64,000 bases of DNA from Thereva unica (GCA_949987705.1 OX465281.1:31790942-31854941), one strand, 5' to 3'; shown: positions 32,291 to 44,070, counted from the stretch's first letter. Numbers and translations are program-made. The notes: generated from the letters alone by a model not told the origin.

Positions 32291-32903
32291 TTGGAATAAG
32301 GAATACGTTTTCAGAACGGCCGGAATATCAGACAGTTTCTAACTTGGGAGAATTTTGGTTGGGTAAAATATGTGCAAAGATTAACCCAAACGTGAAACAG
32401 ATTTTTTAGGAATGCACTGCTAGATAAAAAAGAGTTCGAGGTGAACAGACGTCCTAGGAAATTAGATTTGCGTTTGCTTTATACTACACAAGGAATAAAC
32501 AAATCCATTCGCGCTTATATCTGGGGATGGGATTGGTAACACACGGAGCGGCAGGTTTGACGTTCGTACTGTGGATGCACAGTCAGGATCTGTAGGACAT
32601 AGATATAATAATTCTGCCATTAGTATAATTCTGGTGACAGCGGTGGTAACAGGGTTGGCGTTCGTACTGCGGAAACACTTATCCCAGTCAGTTGCTTAGA
32701 AGAGGCTAATTATTCTCAGACAATTGTTAGTCTCATAATGCTTAAACCATCTGATGTTTGGGTAGGAGATTGATGCGTTAACACTAATTAAATAGTGGTC
32801 GGACTAATCGAAAGATAATCATCTGTACCGTGTACCTGGTGTGGGTGGTAAGTAAGGAAACAGGTATGCTCCTTGACCTTATTTGTTAAATTTTGGCTTA
32901 ATC
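32291..32903. other. No identified feature
   Basis: Probably upstream gypsy sequence or its flank. No protease or Gag motif recognised. Confidence 0.3.
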
Positions 32904-33388
32904 TTAAAGGGGAGTTTACATCCCAGACTCAAATTGGAAGAACAAAGTGGCCCTGTACAAAATGCAAGCGCAAAGTTTCGTCGAAAGCTCGAAACTTTTT
33001 ACAACTGTCAAATGGAATTTTTTTAACACTATCGCAGAGAAAACAATTTAATTAGCTGCAAAGCCTTTTTATTAGTTTCAAACATTTTTACATTTCGTTT
33101 TTGATTTTTCAAGCTGTCGAAAACAAGCTAAATATGCAAAAACTTCTAACAAAACCACAAGAAACCGCGAAAGTGACATCTAGTAGGTACTAGTATACTT
33201 AAATTTAACGAAACTAAAAGCTTTTTTCCGACATTCGCATTCGTAAAGTAGAATAGAACTCTACTTTGAGGCTGCCGTTTGCTGTTGCCACTTTGGTGAA
33301 ACAGAGACAGAGTCATACTATCTTCTATGCGATAAAAGAGTTCAGATTTGCGCTTCCACTTTGAGGCTGGGATGTAAACTCCCCTTAA
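32904..33388. mobile_element. MITE with ~30-bp TIRs flanked by TTAA (piggyBac-like)
   Basis: The left end GGGGAGTTTACATCCCAG(A)CTCAAA and the right end TTTGAGGCTGGGATGTAAACTCCCC are inverted copies over about 26-30 bp with one or two differences. TTAA occurs at 32904-32907 and 33385-33388, the piggyBac-type target duplication, with one extra A on the left. The interior (~470 bp) is non-coding and AT-rich. Confidence 0.8.
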
Positions 33389-33541
33389 TAGTTTACGATT
33401 TGGTGATTACTATTGTTTGCAAATGGATTGGCGTTTTTGCCGTACATTCTGGTCCTATTTGAGTAAATAACTTAATTTAAATTATGCACTGTTACAATTC
33501 CTCTGAGAGTATACGTTTAAAGATCAGTAGCGATAAGGAGC

Positions 33542-35783
33542 TATCTAGTTGTTGGGAAAATGAGGACGAAAAAACTAGCGACAATAAATAGAAGAAACAA
33601 TGATAGACAAATAAAGTGGAATATAGAAAAATTAAGAAATGTAGAATCAAAACAACAGTATGAAATTATGTTAACAGAAAAGCTTGAGCTAATAACAAGG
33701 AGTCTGGAAATGGAAACTGATCTGAACCTGATGTGGAACTCTATAAAAGAAAAAATTATAGAAACAAACAACTGTGTATTAGGCACACAAAACGAAACGA
33801 AACGAAACGAAAGAAGGAGACATTGGTTTGATAATCAATGCAAGAGCAGCATTGAAATAAAAAACCATGCAAGACAGGTGTACCTAACAAGAATGACTAG
33901 AGGAAACCATGAGAAATATGTAGCAGCACGAAGAGACACGAATAAGTTACTAAGGAAGAAAAAACGTGATTACTTCAGAATTAGAATAAGTGCGATCAAG
34001 CAAAGCTACAGTAATAAAGACACTAGAAGTTTCTACAAAGAAGTCAACATGATTAAGAAAGGATGCAAACCCACCTGCACCATGGCGAGAAGAGAAGATG
34101 GTACTATAGCTAGTAGTATCGATGACATACTCGAGGTGTGGGAGAAATACTTTAGAGACTTCTTCAAAGAGAATATAAGCCTAACACAGGGAGCAGCGGA
34201 AAACCGTAATACAGATGACCCAGAAAACGATACGCCAGATCCTACAATGGAGGAAGTTGAAAATGCCATAGCGAAACTGAAAAATCACAAAGCTCCAGGT
34301 CCAGATGGCATACCCACGGAAATCTTAAAAAATGGTGGGGAGAAGTTATGCCAGGCCTTACATAGTCTAATCATAAAACTATGGAGAAGCAGCAAGATGC
34401 CAGAAGAATGGCTTTTAGGCACAATAGTCCCAGTTCATAAAAAAGGTGAATTGATGAGCTGCAAAAACTACAGGCCAATATCTCTTCTGAACACAGCTTA
34501 CAAAGTGTTTTCACATATTTTATTTAATAGTCTGAAACCACATTTGGAAGATAAAGTAGGTGATTACCAAGCAGGATTTAGAACGAACAGATCGACAACA
34601 GACCAGATTTTCATAATGAGACAAATACTTGAAAAATGCTGGGAAGAAAACATTGATATACATCTTCTTTTTATAGACTATAGAAATGCTTACGATCTGC
34701 TAAATAAAAGAGAGTTGTGGAATAAGATGAGTGAAATGGGTCTCCCCAGAAAATTAATAGATCTCTGCAGGATGACGACGAAAAATTGTGAAACACAAGT
34801 GAGAATACGAGGTTGTAACTCAACCAATTTTCCTCAAGAATCGGGTCTGCGACAAGGAGATGCAATCTCACCAATACTTTTTAACATTGCTCTCGAAGCA
34901 ATAATGAGAGAAACACAGCTTAATGGAGCAAATAGCATCTTCACAAGGAACATCCAGATACTAGCCTTCGCAGATGATATAGTCATAATTGGACGCAAAG
35001 CACAAGAGGTAAAGGAAACCTTTTTCAATATTGTAGAAAGCTCAGCAAAGTTCAATCTACGAGTAAATGACACAAAAACAAAATATATGATCGTATCAAA
35101 ACAAGGACATCGGCTAGGACGAAGTATCAGCCTTGGCGATCATATTGTGGAAATTGTAGAAAACTTTATCTACTTAAGGACAATGCTTACTGCACAAAAC
35201 CATATAAAGGACGACATCCATAGACGCATCGTAGCCGCAAATAAAACCTATTTCGCACTAGTCCCGGTCTTTAAAAACAAAGAAATTTCAAGACAATGCA
35301 AAATCAGACTATACAAAACGTTAATCCGCCCAGTTCTATGCTATGGGTCTGAGGCTTGGACATTGACCCAACAAACAGAAAACCAGCTTAAAATCTTCGA
35401 AAGGAAGATCTTAAGAAGAATATTTGGTGCTGTAAGGGTTAACCAAAACGAATGGCGCATTAGGACAAATGAGGAACTTCAACAAATGTATGACGAAATA
35501 AACATATCTACATACATAAGATTGAACAGGCTGCGATGGCTTGGACACGTTCTACGGGCTCCAGAAGAAAGAATGCTAGCCAGGATTTTTAATGGAAGAC
35601 CATCTGGAAGAAGAAGAGTAGGACGACCAAGAAATAGGTGGATGGATGACGTGCTAGAAGATATACGAAAACTTCGTATATCAAACTGGAGAGAGCTGGC
35701 AAGACGTAGAGAAGACTGGAAGAGGAGACTTCAAGAGGCCCGAGTCCTGCAAGGACTGTAGCGCCATTTAAGAAGAAGAAGAA
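33542..35783 (+). mobile_element. 5'-truncated RTE-like LINE with perfect target duplication
   Basis: GCGATAAGGAGC at 33530-33541 is repeated exactly at 35784-35795, so the insertion spans 33542-35783. The 3' end is a short (AAG)n run rather than poly-A, as in RTE-type elements. The 5' end falls inside the ORF, so the endonuclease is missing. Perfect duplication and an open frame make this a young insertion. Confidence 0.9.
33560..35761 (+). CDS. Endonuclease-less reverse transcriptase of the RTE-like LINE
   Basis: 733 codons to a TAG that is followed within 25 bp by the element end. Motifs: linker region to ~190, HKAPGPDGIPTEILKN (~243), NYRPISLLNTAYK (~300), YQAGFRTNRSTTDQIF (~335), FIDYRNAYDLLNK (~370), GLRQGDAISPILFNIALE (~430), catalytic FADDI (~470), then ALCYGSEAWTL-type thumb (~595) and a basic tail rich in RRLRWLGHVLR and GRRRVGRPRNRW (~655-705). 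This set is typical of genes annotated endonuclease-reverse transcriptase or craniofacial development protein 2-like in insects. The frame is open from the truncation point at 33542, so the ATG is simply the first in frame. Polymerase residues are intact, but without an endonuclease it cannot mobilise itself. Confidence 0.9.
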   Translation: MRTKKLATINRRNNDRQIKWNIEKLRNVESKQQYEIMLTEKLELITRSLEMETDLNLMWNSIKEKIIETNNCVLGTQNETKRNERRRHWFDNQCKSSIEIKNHARQVYLTRMTRGNHEKYVAARRDTNKLLRKKKRDYFRIRISAIKQSYSNKDTRSFYKEVNMIKKGCKPTCTMARREDGTIASSIDDILEVWEKYFRDFFKENISLTQGAAENRNTDDPENDTPDPTMEEVENAIAKLKNHKAPGPDGIPTEILKNGGEKLCQALHSLIIKLWRSSKMPEEWLLGTIVPVHKKGELMSCKNYRPISLLNTAYKVFSHILFNSLKPHLEDKVGDYQAGFRTNRSTTDQIFIMRQILEKCWEENIDIHLLFIDYRNAYDLLNKRELWNKMSEMGLPRKLIDLCRMTTKNCETQVRIRGCNSTNFPQESGLRQGDAISPILFNIALEAIMRETQLNGANSIFTRNIQILAFADDIVIIGRKAQEVKETFFNIVESSAKFNLRVNDTKTKYMIVSKQGHRLGRSISLGDHIVEIVENFIYLRTMLTAQNHIKDDIHRRIVAANKTYFALVPVFKNKEISRQCKIRLYKTLIRPVLCYGSEAWTLTQQTENQLKIFERKILRRIFGAVRVNQNEWRIRTNEELQQMYDEINISTYIRLNRLRWLGHVLRAPEERMLARIFNGRPSGRRRVGRPRNRWMDDVLEDIRKLRISNWRELARRREDWKRRLQEARVLQGL

Positions 35784-35795
35784 GCGATAAGGAGC

Positions 35796-36229
35796 GGTCG
35801 AAAGAATGAATTATCAATCGTCTAATAACATCGGCAATTGGTACCCACAAAACAGAAGATAAGCGGTGAGCAGCTTCCAAAAAAAGAAAAAAGATGGCCG
35901 AATAAAAACTTACCTACACTTAAAGACCACTAAAAGATCGCACCCAAATCAGAACCAGAAATAAAAATACAGGGACAGAAATAGTAATTCCGACCGAACA
36001 GTGGGCATTGTAGGGGTTATTGACCGTGAGATAGTAGCTGGTGACGTCAGAGATAACAGTTTATAACCTTTGAGCTAACACTTAATATTTTAAGAGTCAC
36101 ATTCGCTGAAGATCCGCGGCAGTGGGAATACATTTTCAAAATCGCTTAGCAAACTTCCTGGCATTGATGAGATTCAAGAAGTATAAATCAATGTTTCTAC
36201 TACTATAATTGTACCTTCTACACTTGATA
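35796..36229. other. No identified feature
   Basis: Flank of the RTE-like insertion. Nothing recognised. Confidence 0.4.
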
Positions 36230-36420
36230 AGCCTGTCCCCACTGCTTAGAATTCTCTTTTTATTGCTTGCTATCAAGTAATTCGTTCATAAATAAAACAG
36301 CTCGAATGTGAAACATTTCCTTCCAGTATCAGTATTTCCGCACTTCATTTTCGCTGCCGTGTGATTCGTTTTTTGTCATGTAAGAATATGTTGTCATATA
36401 AAATCTATTCCTAGATAACT
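36230..36420 (+). repeat. LINE-A 3' UTR fragment
   Basis: AATTCGTTCATAAATAAAACAGCTCGAATGTG and the following TTTCCTTCCAGTATCAGTATTTCCGCACTTCAT match, with changes, the LINE-A UTR at 21700-21780 (AGTTCGTTTATAAATAGAACAACTCGATTG...). Confidence 0.55.
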
Positions 36421-37869
36421 GTACGTCTTCTATGAACTCACCTCAATTACTATCATCGAGCAGCTTTCTATATAAAATTTCAACTTGTTCGGTTCACATG
36501 GTCGAACTCTTTCGCAGGAATCTTCAGAAGGCAACAAATCCACTCCGAATTTTTCTGTATCCAGATTTGAATTCCGAGATTCTTAAACGGCGTTAAATTT
36601 TCTACTAATTTAAATAGAATGCTTTAGGTCACTACACTCGCACTGAAACGAGTTGAATCCGAGAGATTAATTAATTTCCTTTCATCAATTCCACTCCACG
36701 CAAATTGCCATTTTCATTAACCGTTTACTCCGCCAGGTAACTAAGAATTTCCTTAATGGTCATAATAATTAATACCGTCACTGGAGAGCTGCTGACTAAG
36801 AAGAAAAGTGATTACTTCTCGTTCTGTGTGTTAATGTAAGTGGCTGCCAAGGTGAATAGCGAGCGACCGACTGGACAGACATCTCTAGATCATTGGCCGC
36901 CTTATTGCTTTTGCATTGGTTTTGAACCGGGACCGCGTTGAGGAGACACGGTTACCATAAAGACCAGTTCTGGGAAAAGAGTCTTCCGGCTTTCGCAAAG
37001 TACATACAGCATTACCTGAGAGGTAATTCCTCCCCCTTTCCGCCCCCTGGTTTCTTCACCTGCCATCAGGCAATCGTGAGGAGATACTGTGAACCTCGTT
37101 AAGGAAACATCTTAAGGTAAATGTCAAAGAAAATAGGAGAGAGAAGAAGATTGTGCAGAAGTGGAATCCAGTGGTGCTACCTGGTATTGAGGTACGCTCA
37201 GGGGTCGTGTCCTGGTGTACAAGCGGAGCATACGCAGCGGCGGCAGGGATAAATCACGTTTTTCCAGTCATCGGCCAAAAAAGAAAATAGCAAAGATGAA
37301 AGCACCAAACTGGAAGAAAAGCGTATGGTCAACAACAGTTAAGGCGACACCAATAGAAGAGCATCGGTAAATGGCGGTAATTGCATTCTGATGACCGTTT
37401 TTTCACCGCGTCATTTATGCGGAAAGTGCTGACGGGTCGGGCCCCCGGCCACCCTACGGGGGACAGTTCCCAGTTTTCACACACAGTGCCAGGAGGGAGC
37501 ATCGCGTTCGCGGCCAACAATGAAAATCGATGAGATCTGTTGCAAATGGGGTGATTACAACCGAAATAATTGCTTCGACATCTCGACTTTGGGCCGGGGA
37601 CTTTCTACAAAACAATTGGAAAATCTTGGCAATAGAAATGGGGGCGGCCAGTGCAGGGGAGGAGGTGCTGGCAATTAGCAGGTTTTGTGGGAATGCAGCT
37701 GCTGCCAAGGGGGAATGCATGGAGGTTAAGGTGTTTCTGGGGCAATGTTGGATCACGCAAAGGCAGGGAGCTTATCATGTATAGAAACTAACAATTCTCT
37801 TCTAAAATGATGTCATAATAACAGGGTGTAAAAATTAGCATTGAGCTTAGTCAGAATATAGTTTGTACG
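36421..37869. other. No identified gene; GC-richer than its neighbours at 37.0-37.75 kb
   Basis: Frames of 63-100 codons overlap on both strands at 37.33-37.78 kb. They have no recognised motif. The higher GC hints at unique host DNA, but nothing more can be said. Confidence 0.3.
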
Positions 37870-38130
37870 ATTTTTTATATGAAAAAAAAAAAAAACAACA
37901 AGCTTAGGGAACACCTTCTGTACAACCTCTCGGTGAAGTCCTTCGAAATGTCTAGTCATAAGCTTAGTTTGAAGGACGTAAAAAGATATCATGGGTTCTA
38001 AGTCTGCGGGTGCTCGAGAGGAAGATGATCAGCTCTCGGATGTTCTACGAGCTCGCTAACACTGGCCGCGGAAGATTCCTTAGGAGCTTAGACTGAGTGC
38101 TTCTATTTATAAACGAACTTCCTATTTGGA
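37870..38130 (-). repeat. LINE-A 3' UTR fragment with poly-A tail
   Basis: Plus-strand order ATATGAAAAAAA..., AAGCTTAGGGAACACC, TGTCTAGTCATAAGCTTAG, then a UTR with TTCTAAGTCTGCGGGTG and CGCGGAAGATTCC runs parallel to 2291-2540. It has diverged. Confidence 0.55.
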
Positions 38131-38194
38131 TAAGAAAATGTAAATTCTTTGGTTTATACTGATTTCGAAAATGTGCATTTAAGATCAATTGAGT

Positions 38195-38360
38195 AACATT
38201 TCACTGCCCTCAATATCCAAAGGGTTAGCAGCCTACCATCCAAGAGGTCCACGGTTCGATTCCAAGCAGTCCTTTTCTAGCGTCTTCCAGATAATATTCC
38301 CTCTCTCTTGTCTTGCCAGTTCTTTTAAATTCCATGACCTTTCTTCCATTTCTTATATAA
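38195..38360 (+). repeat. Possible diverged SINE copy 4 (head only)
   Basis: TATCCAAAGGGTTAGCAGCC aligns with the A-box region of copy 1, and GGTCCACGGTTCGATTCCAAGC with its B-box region. TTTTCTAGCGTCTTCC follows where copy 1 has the pyrimidine stretch. The core is absent. Confidence 0.4.
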
Positions 38361-39270
38361 ACAGAATACGCAAGGACAAACCGTTAACATTCTGTGGTCT
38401 AGCAGCCCTGACTCTGAACCCGTCACCCAGTTTGACATCTTACCCACCGGATCCTTTTTGTTTTTTTTTTCTGGACGACGTCTATGTCACGATAGCTGCG
38501 CTGCTTTTGTATGGTACAAATGCAAGATCGTGCCACCAACGGGCAGTTTTCATGTAACCTACTAAAACTAGCTGATAACGACTGGTGATCTTGTTGAGTA
38601 GAATTCCTCCATATTTGACTTCACCGCGATGGCATTTCCATCCGAAACCTTGTTGGTCGGAGAAGAGAAGTAGGGCTATGCGGTTATGAGCCCAGTGATA
38701 TCATCGGTTATGAGGTTGGATGTAAGCTTTATCCAAGACAAGAACCTAGTTTATTGTATCTAGGGTGGGCTTTCATGCTGGGGTAGTCTTGTCTGAGATC
38801 TTTTGGGGGAATTTGATCTAGGTTGAAAATCTAGAATGTGTGTTAGATGAGCATCCACGCTAAGCCTTTGATTCAATTATACCAGCTAACCTTTCCAATC
38901 TCGCTGATTCTGGAGGGATACTTTCCAGTAGTAGGATTATCATGTCGTTCGCATAGTCGGCTGCTTTATTTCTGTCATTCTCTAATCCTATCCATAACCA
39001 AAAGCCACATCAGCCGCAAGAGCTTTCCTCCCTCGAGTTTGCCCCGGTACGTCGTCTTTACTATTCTGCGGTTTCCTAAGTTGCTGGCAATGGCTCTAAT
39101 TTTCAGCCTGCAGAGATCCACTGACTAAAGCCATGAAAGTTTCCGTGTTCTGTCAAGGTCCTACTGAAGGGACTCACGGTCTCTGTACAAAATCTTTGTC
39201 AAAGTATTCCTTCTGGGGAATGACCTGCAGATTATCCTAGCACAACATTTGTGACTAAGATTGATTTTCA
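38361..39270. other. No identified feature
   Basis: One 93-codon frame (38847-39128) has no recognised domain. Confidence 0.35.
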
Positions 39271-39275
39271 CTTAC

Positions 39276-40235
39276 TTAAAATTTTTTTTGTGAGCTGTTT
39301 GTGCAAGAACGCAGGGCTTTCGGAGCCGCCTGACTATCTGAGATGCAGACAGTCCGATTCTTATCGCCTTGCTGGTTGAATTGCAGAACAACCTCTTGTA
39401 TGGCTACAACCTCCGCTTGGTATACACTGTAGTGATTGGGTAATCGGATGGTGACTTCAATCCCAAGCTCTGGGTAAAATACCCATCCTGGCACCCGACT
39501 CTTGAACTTAGAACCATCAGTAAAGAAGTTTATGGTACCCTAAAAACTGTGTGGTCTATTTCTCCATTCACGACGTGAGGGAATGGAGACTCCGAAGTTG
39601 CTCGTGAAGATAATCTCGGGTATGCAGATCCAGAGAGAGTTCAGCACCTTCGTGTGCCCTCCCCTGATTCGGGTCGAAAACTAGGGGTCGTAGCACGTAA
39701 GTTGTTTCAATCGACCTCTTCATACAAAGTCAAGATTTTTGTATGAAGAGGTCGATTGAAACAACTTACGTGCTACCACCCCAGATTCTTTATTATAAGG
39801 GCTCCGATACAGTTACGCTTTCCTTGCCACAAGATTTAATGGAGGGAGGAATAACATAACACTTAGGGCATATGTAGGTGTGGAGCGAAGTGCTCTTGTT
39901 AAGCATAACTCCGCACATCTTTGTAATTTCTGTAGTTTATTTAGCACGCTGGACTAACTTAAGGTCGGCCACCATACTAAGACCCCGTATAGGAGTATCG
40001 GGCGGACGATCGCTGTGAGGATCCATCGCACTATGTTAGCGGAGAAGCCCCACTGCTGCCCATTAGATTTTTTGCCAACAAAAAGCGCTATGTTCGCTTT
40101 CTTAATGGGCTTTAGAGGAGTTGCTTGTCTAGGACCACTCCGAGATATTTGGCAAAGGGAGGTGTTGAAGGTGGGATTTTATACCTCCTTGTGAAGAGAA
40201 CCAGTCCCGTTTTTTCCCGGGTTAACGCAGAGTCT
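39276..40235 (-). pseudogene. LINE relic: RT thumb and RNase H (I/R1-group)
   Basis: On the minus strand, 40230-39950 carries LRVNPGKNGTG and, in shifting frames, IKKANIALFVGKK, WGFSANIVRW and AIVRPILLYGVLVWW, the region following the RT active site. The RNase H domain follows at 39494-39276 with VYQAEVVAIQEVVLQFN and CISDSQAAPKAL, containing the catalytic E and D. Between them lies a perfect hairpin (39690-39776). Several stops and frame changes show it is dead. Motif order suits RNase-H-bearing LINEs of the I/R1/Loa type. Confidence 0.65.
39690..39776. repeat. Perfect 39-bp inverted repeat with 9-nt loop
   Basis: 39690-39728 (GTAGCACGTAAGTTGTTTCA...CATACAAA) is the exact reverse complement of 39738-39776. 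The loop is GTCAAGATT. It lies inside the LINE relic at 39.3-40.2 kb. Confidence 0.95.
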
Positions 40236-40394
40236 GCAGGTGGCAGCTCACTTTGAAAGGATTACTAACGCCGCCTCCAAGATATCCCTGAGGACTTGAG
40301 AAAATTTTCCGTTTTTGATGATAGCACAGATTCGGATAGATTCATAATCGTGTGTGCGTGGAAATCCGCTGTACTTGTGTGCGTGGGAGCTTCG

Positions 40395-40575
40395 CACCGA
40401 AAGCTTCAATGAAAGCTATGCAGTAAAAGCTCTAATAAAAGCTTTGCTAAAAAAGCTTTAATGAAAGCTTTGAAGAAAAGGCTTTAATGATAGCTCCGTA
40501 GCGAAAGCTTCAATAAAAGCTTTTCCATGAGAGCTTCCACAAAAGCTTTGCAGAGAAAACTTCAATAAAAATTTA
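40395..40575. repeat. Degenerate AAAGCTT-containing short tandem repeat
   Basis: AAGCTT recurs about ten times at 12-20-bp spacing with flanks like TTCAATGA and TAATAAA. Units are too diverged for a firm period. Confidence 0.6.
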
Positions 40576-43372
40576 GTGCTTGTGGAGGAGGAACAGTGTT
40601 CAGAAACAGAGTAATGTAACCAACATTTCGTTTGAACAATGGAATGGATCTGGAGTTCCGGTTCTATGGTATGTTGGCCCCTAATTTTGGTTGCAGCAAT
40701 GGATTGGCACCAATGGACTTGGGCCATAATGAGTCGTTCGTGTAAGTGGGGTATGCGTCTTTTGCTTTCAATTATATCTCTATACCTAGTCTCAGTTTAT
40801 AGATTATATTTTGGATTTTTTTATTAACCGTTTCCTTCGCCACTCCACCTCCGGGTTTGGAAACATCAGGATACACCCTGGCGGCGTTGATTAACTTTTA
40901 ATACCCTAACAAATTTCAGTCATGCATACACTAAAAGCAAACTTTACTCTATTCGAGCCAACTGACATAGTTTACATCACTTCACGTAAACGCGCCCTGG
41001 GGGGGGGGGGGGGCTGAATACCGCCGTATTAACGATGCGCTTTCCTCCTATAATCACAACCATTAATATTAGCATATAAAGTAAAAAGCATGAAACCGCA
41101 ATACCACCGCTTAATGCACTATTTCCTCCTCTTTCAATTAATTTCCATAGGAAAAAATAAACTCCGTACCATTTCTATGCCACTTCCCGCGCTTACTTCA
41201 TCGCGCTGCCAACCAGCAAAGTCATCATCACTCTTTTTCTCTCTAAAATAAAAGGGAAGCTGAGGCACAAAAAAAAACCTTAAAACGTGGAAAAAACCTC
41301 ATCAAAGTGGAGAAATCCTCGGCAGGAGCGAAGTTATTTGTGTTCAATCCTTTTTTAAACAGGGCCCGAAATGAGCTCTAAAGCTGAAGATAAAATTTCC
41401 CGGATATTGAGTGTCTAGAGGCAGATCTAGTGATTAGCGCATCCGAGCGTGTCTTTGATTCGATTCAATCCTTTTAAGGAAATTGAAGAGAACGGGGCAA
41501 GGCTGAACGATCTCAGTGGATCCTTTTTGCTTTTAGTACAAATTAAGCCCTCGACACAGAGTGAGAGAGAGAGTTGCTCCTCGCCCGGCCCCGAGTCCCT
41601 GCCAACGATCCAGGTCGTCCTTTGTGTGGGGCGCGCCGGGGCGCCTGGGCAGGTAATTTATTTTCTCATTGCCTATTTTCTGTGTTTCTGATGTTTCCGA
41701 TAAAACTCTGGGAATATTAATTACGAGTATTTCCATCAGCAGGGAACAGGAGCTCACAATATCAGTAACAAAGGACTTGTCTTATCAGGAGGTCCCTGCA
41801 GAGGGACGAGTAATACTTGATGAGCTTTCAGGCAACGAACGGGCGATATTTAGACATAAAAGCCGACGGAACTAATTAAATTGTCCTTTGAGTGGAGCTT
41901 TTCCAGTTCTTTGCGTTAACCTTGCTTTGTTATGTTTCACTCCAGTTTCAGGGGTTTTATCCAGTTTCAGGAGTAAAATACCAGGGCGGGACGGAGGGGG
42001 GTGAGTATACCAACGCCCAAACCCTTGTCATATAGGATCCCGGATAAATAGACGCCGTCGGAGCAAGCAAGAGCGAGAGAGGATCCAGAGAATTAACATC
42101 TTAGGTGAGCTAAGGGCGCCTCTTAGGGATTCATCAGGTTTCTGATTATTCATGCTGTGGCCTCGTCCTTATAATTGCATGATCCTTATCAGGGACATTG
42201 TTGGGATAACTCCCTGTGTGTATTGCTTTTGTTTTTGTTTTTTGCAAAATTTTAACAGAATTTTAATTTATTTTCACAATTTTCCTGTTAAGTATGATTT
42301 GTTTTTCAGAAGGATTTTTATTTCGGGATAATTATGCAGATCCCTTTCGCAAAAAAGGATTTACTCTTAATCATGCAAGCAAAATATTTCCTAAAAACAC
42401 AAAACAAAAAAAAAATTAAATTGTTTACGATAATTTGAATTTCCCCCTCCCCACAAAAAAAAACTAAAAAACAAAATTCCTTTTATGAAACAAAATTTTA
42501 TCTAAAAGGATAACGCTGCTTAATTGGGTTAAGTAAATTGTGGAGTAGATAAAGGCGGCGTCGGCGGGCGTCTTAATCATGGAAAATTCAAGCTTATTTG
42601 AAGTTAACTCCCAAGTTTATAAAGCACAATTAATATTTAGAATGTAATTAGAATTATTTCCCAGAGTCTTCATTGTTTTTGCTTTTTTTGTTGTTGCCAT
42701 TTAACTAAAAGTGTTTCGAGGAATCCTTATCTTGTTCAGTCAAGTATGAAGCAGATAATATGATAATGCCCCATTAACGCCGGTGCTGAGATACCAGCGG
42801 TAGGTATAATTATTTTACGCAAGGATTTTTCGAAAGGATTCCACTAATAATCTGTTCTTCTATCTTGTAATTATTATATAGTGAAGCCAGCAATTTTCGC
42901 ATAAATGATTAAATCGGAATTATGCTTGGGTTTTTGCATAAGCGATGGGATGGGATTTAATTTTGGAATATATTATTATACCCATCGTGGATGTACATAA
43001 ATACGGTTTTGAGGTAGTGGAGGGAGATATTTTTACAGAAATATTACTGTGATACACAAGTAAGTAGATAGATTATGAGGAGATAGTGTTGAGTTCGAGC
43101 TCAGTAAATGAGTAGTATAGCAGCCGTGGTTCTGTTGCCTTTCACATATTTCACTTTGTCGACCCATTAAGCTACTTTCATCCAGAATAAGGTTCGCAAG
43201 TTAACTTCACAAAAAATAAACCAGTACAAATGCGAATGACGAACTAAAGCAAAAATATGTGTGAAAAACTCAGCAACAACACTAACCTAAAAGGGGAGGG
43301 GAAAGAGCTTCAAAACAAATCACATAATCAAACGCAAACGATATCAAAGTTTTCCCACATCAAAGTTTCCGG
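40576..43372. other. No identified gene; contains a 15-bp poly-G run
   Basis: G15 at 40999-41013. A frame at 41449-41691 is followed by a possible donor (GGGCAG|GTAATT at about 41652), but no partner exon was found. The remainder is unassigned AT-rich sequence. Confidence 0.35.
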
Positions 43373-43530
43373 AACAAAAAAGCTTTCATACTACAGCGAA
43401 GACACGATTCTTATCAAAATTTTGCCTTAACAAAAAGCTTTCGTCCCAGCGAAGATACGAACATTATCAAAATTTCTTCTACAAAAAAAGCTTTCATTCT
43501 AGTGAAGACACGAGCCTTATTCTTAAAAGC
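43373..43530. repeat. Tandem ~52-56-bp repeat, three units
   Basis: Units start near 43373, 43429 and 43481 with (A)ACAAAAAAGCTTTC, then AGCGAAGACACGA and ATCAAAATTT. A fainter related segment precedes them. Confidence 0.7.
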
Positions 43531-43929
43531 TCATGTTGCGAAATGGGAACGAGGGTATATGACGGGCGGCTGGGATAGGTATATATGACGGGGTGGGCAT
43601 AACCGCTATTGCTATACTACTTGAAATCTATAGCAAAGTTTATTGTGTGACCTCTTATAGTATTATATCCAGATAATATTAAGCCTTTTGAACAAGCCTG
43701 AGATAGAGTTTCCGCATTGCTTTCGATGTGAGAAAGATGTGATCGAAGTTTTCAAACCTCACAAGTGCAAAGTAATTAATCTAACGTTCTAGAACCTAGG
43801 ATATTAGCCATGCCACTGAATAGAAAAATGATTAAAGAAGAATTATAGAATGAGTTCGAGATCTTCTCTCTTAAATGACAGAACTCCTTTTGCTTTGAGG
43901 TTGTCAATTTCAGCTAATCCATTCTCCTA

Positions 43930-44070
43930 GCCTAGTCATGTAGGTTGAAAAAGTATTTGGTACTGGTACTGGAAGCATATGAAGATGACTTAGTCATTAT
44001 AGGTCAGGCTGCAGCAAAGGAACCTTTTCTGGCGCTGGAAAATCAAAATTTTCAGGCTGCCTACTCCTAG
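43930..44070 (+). pseudogene. Reverse-transcriptase active-site fragment (RTE-like)
   Basis: The plus strand near 43972-44060 reads AYEDDLVIIGQAAAKEPFLALENQ, resembling the FADD(I/L)xIIGR...VKE.F..LE segment of RTE-like enzymes (compare FADDIVIIGRKAQEVKETF in the element at 33.5 kb). A stop follows soon after. Confidence 0.45.

Noticed and set aside
41415..41480. Possible further SINE head (GATCTAGTGATTAGCGC...TTGATTCGATTC)
   Set aside because: Neither box matches well and no SINE core follows.
41449..41691. 80-codon ORF followed by a donor-like GGGCAG|GTAATT
   Set aside because: No convincing upstream start or downstream acceptor-linked exon found.
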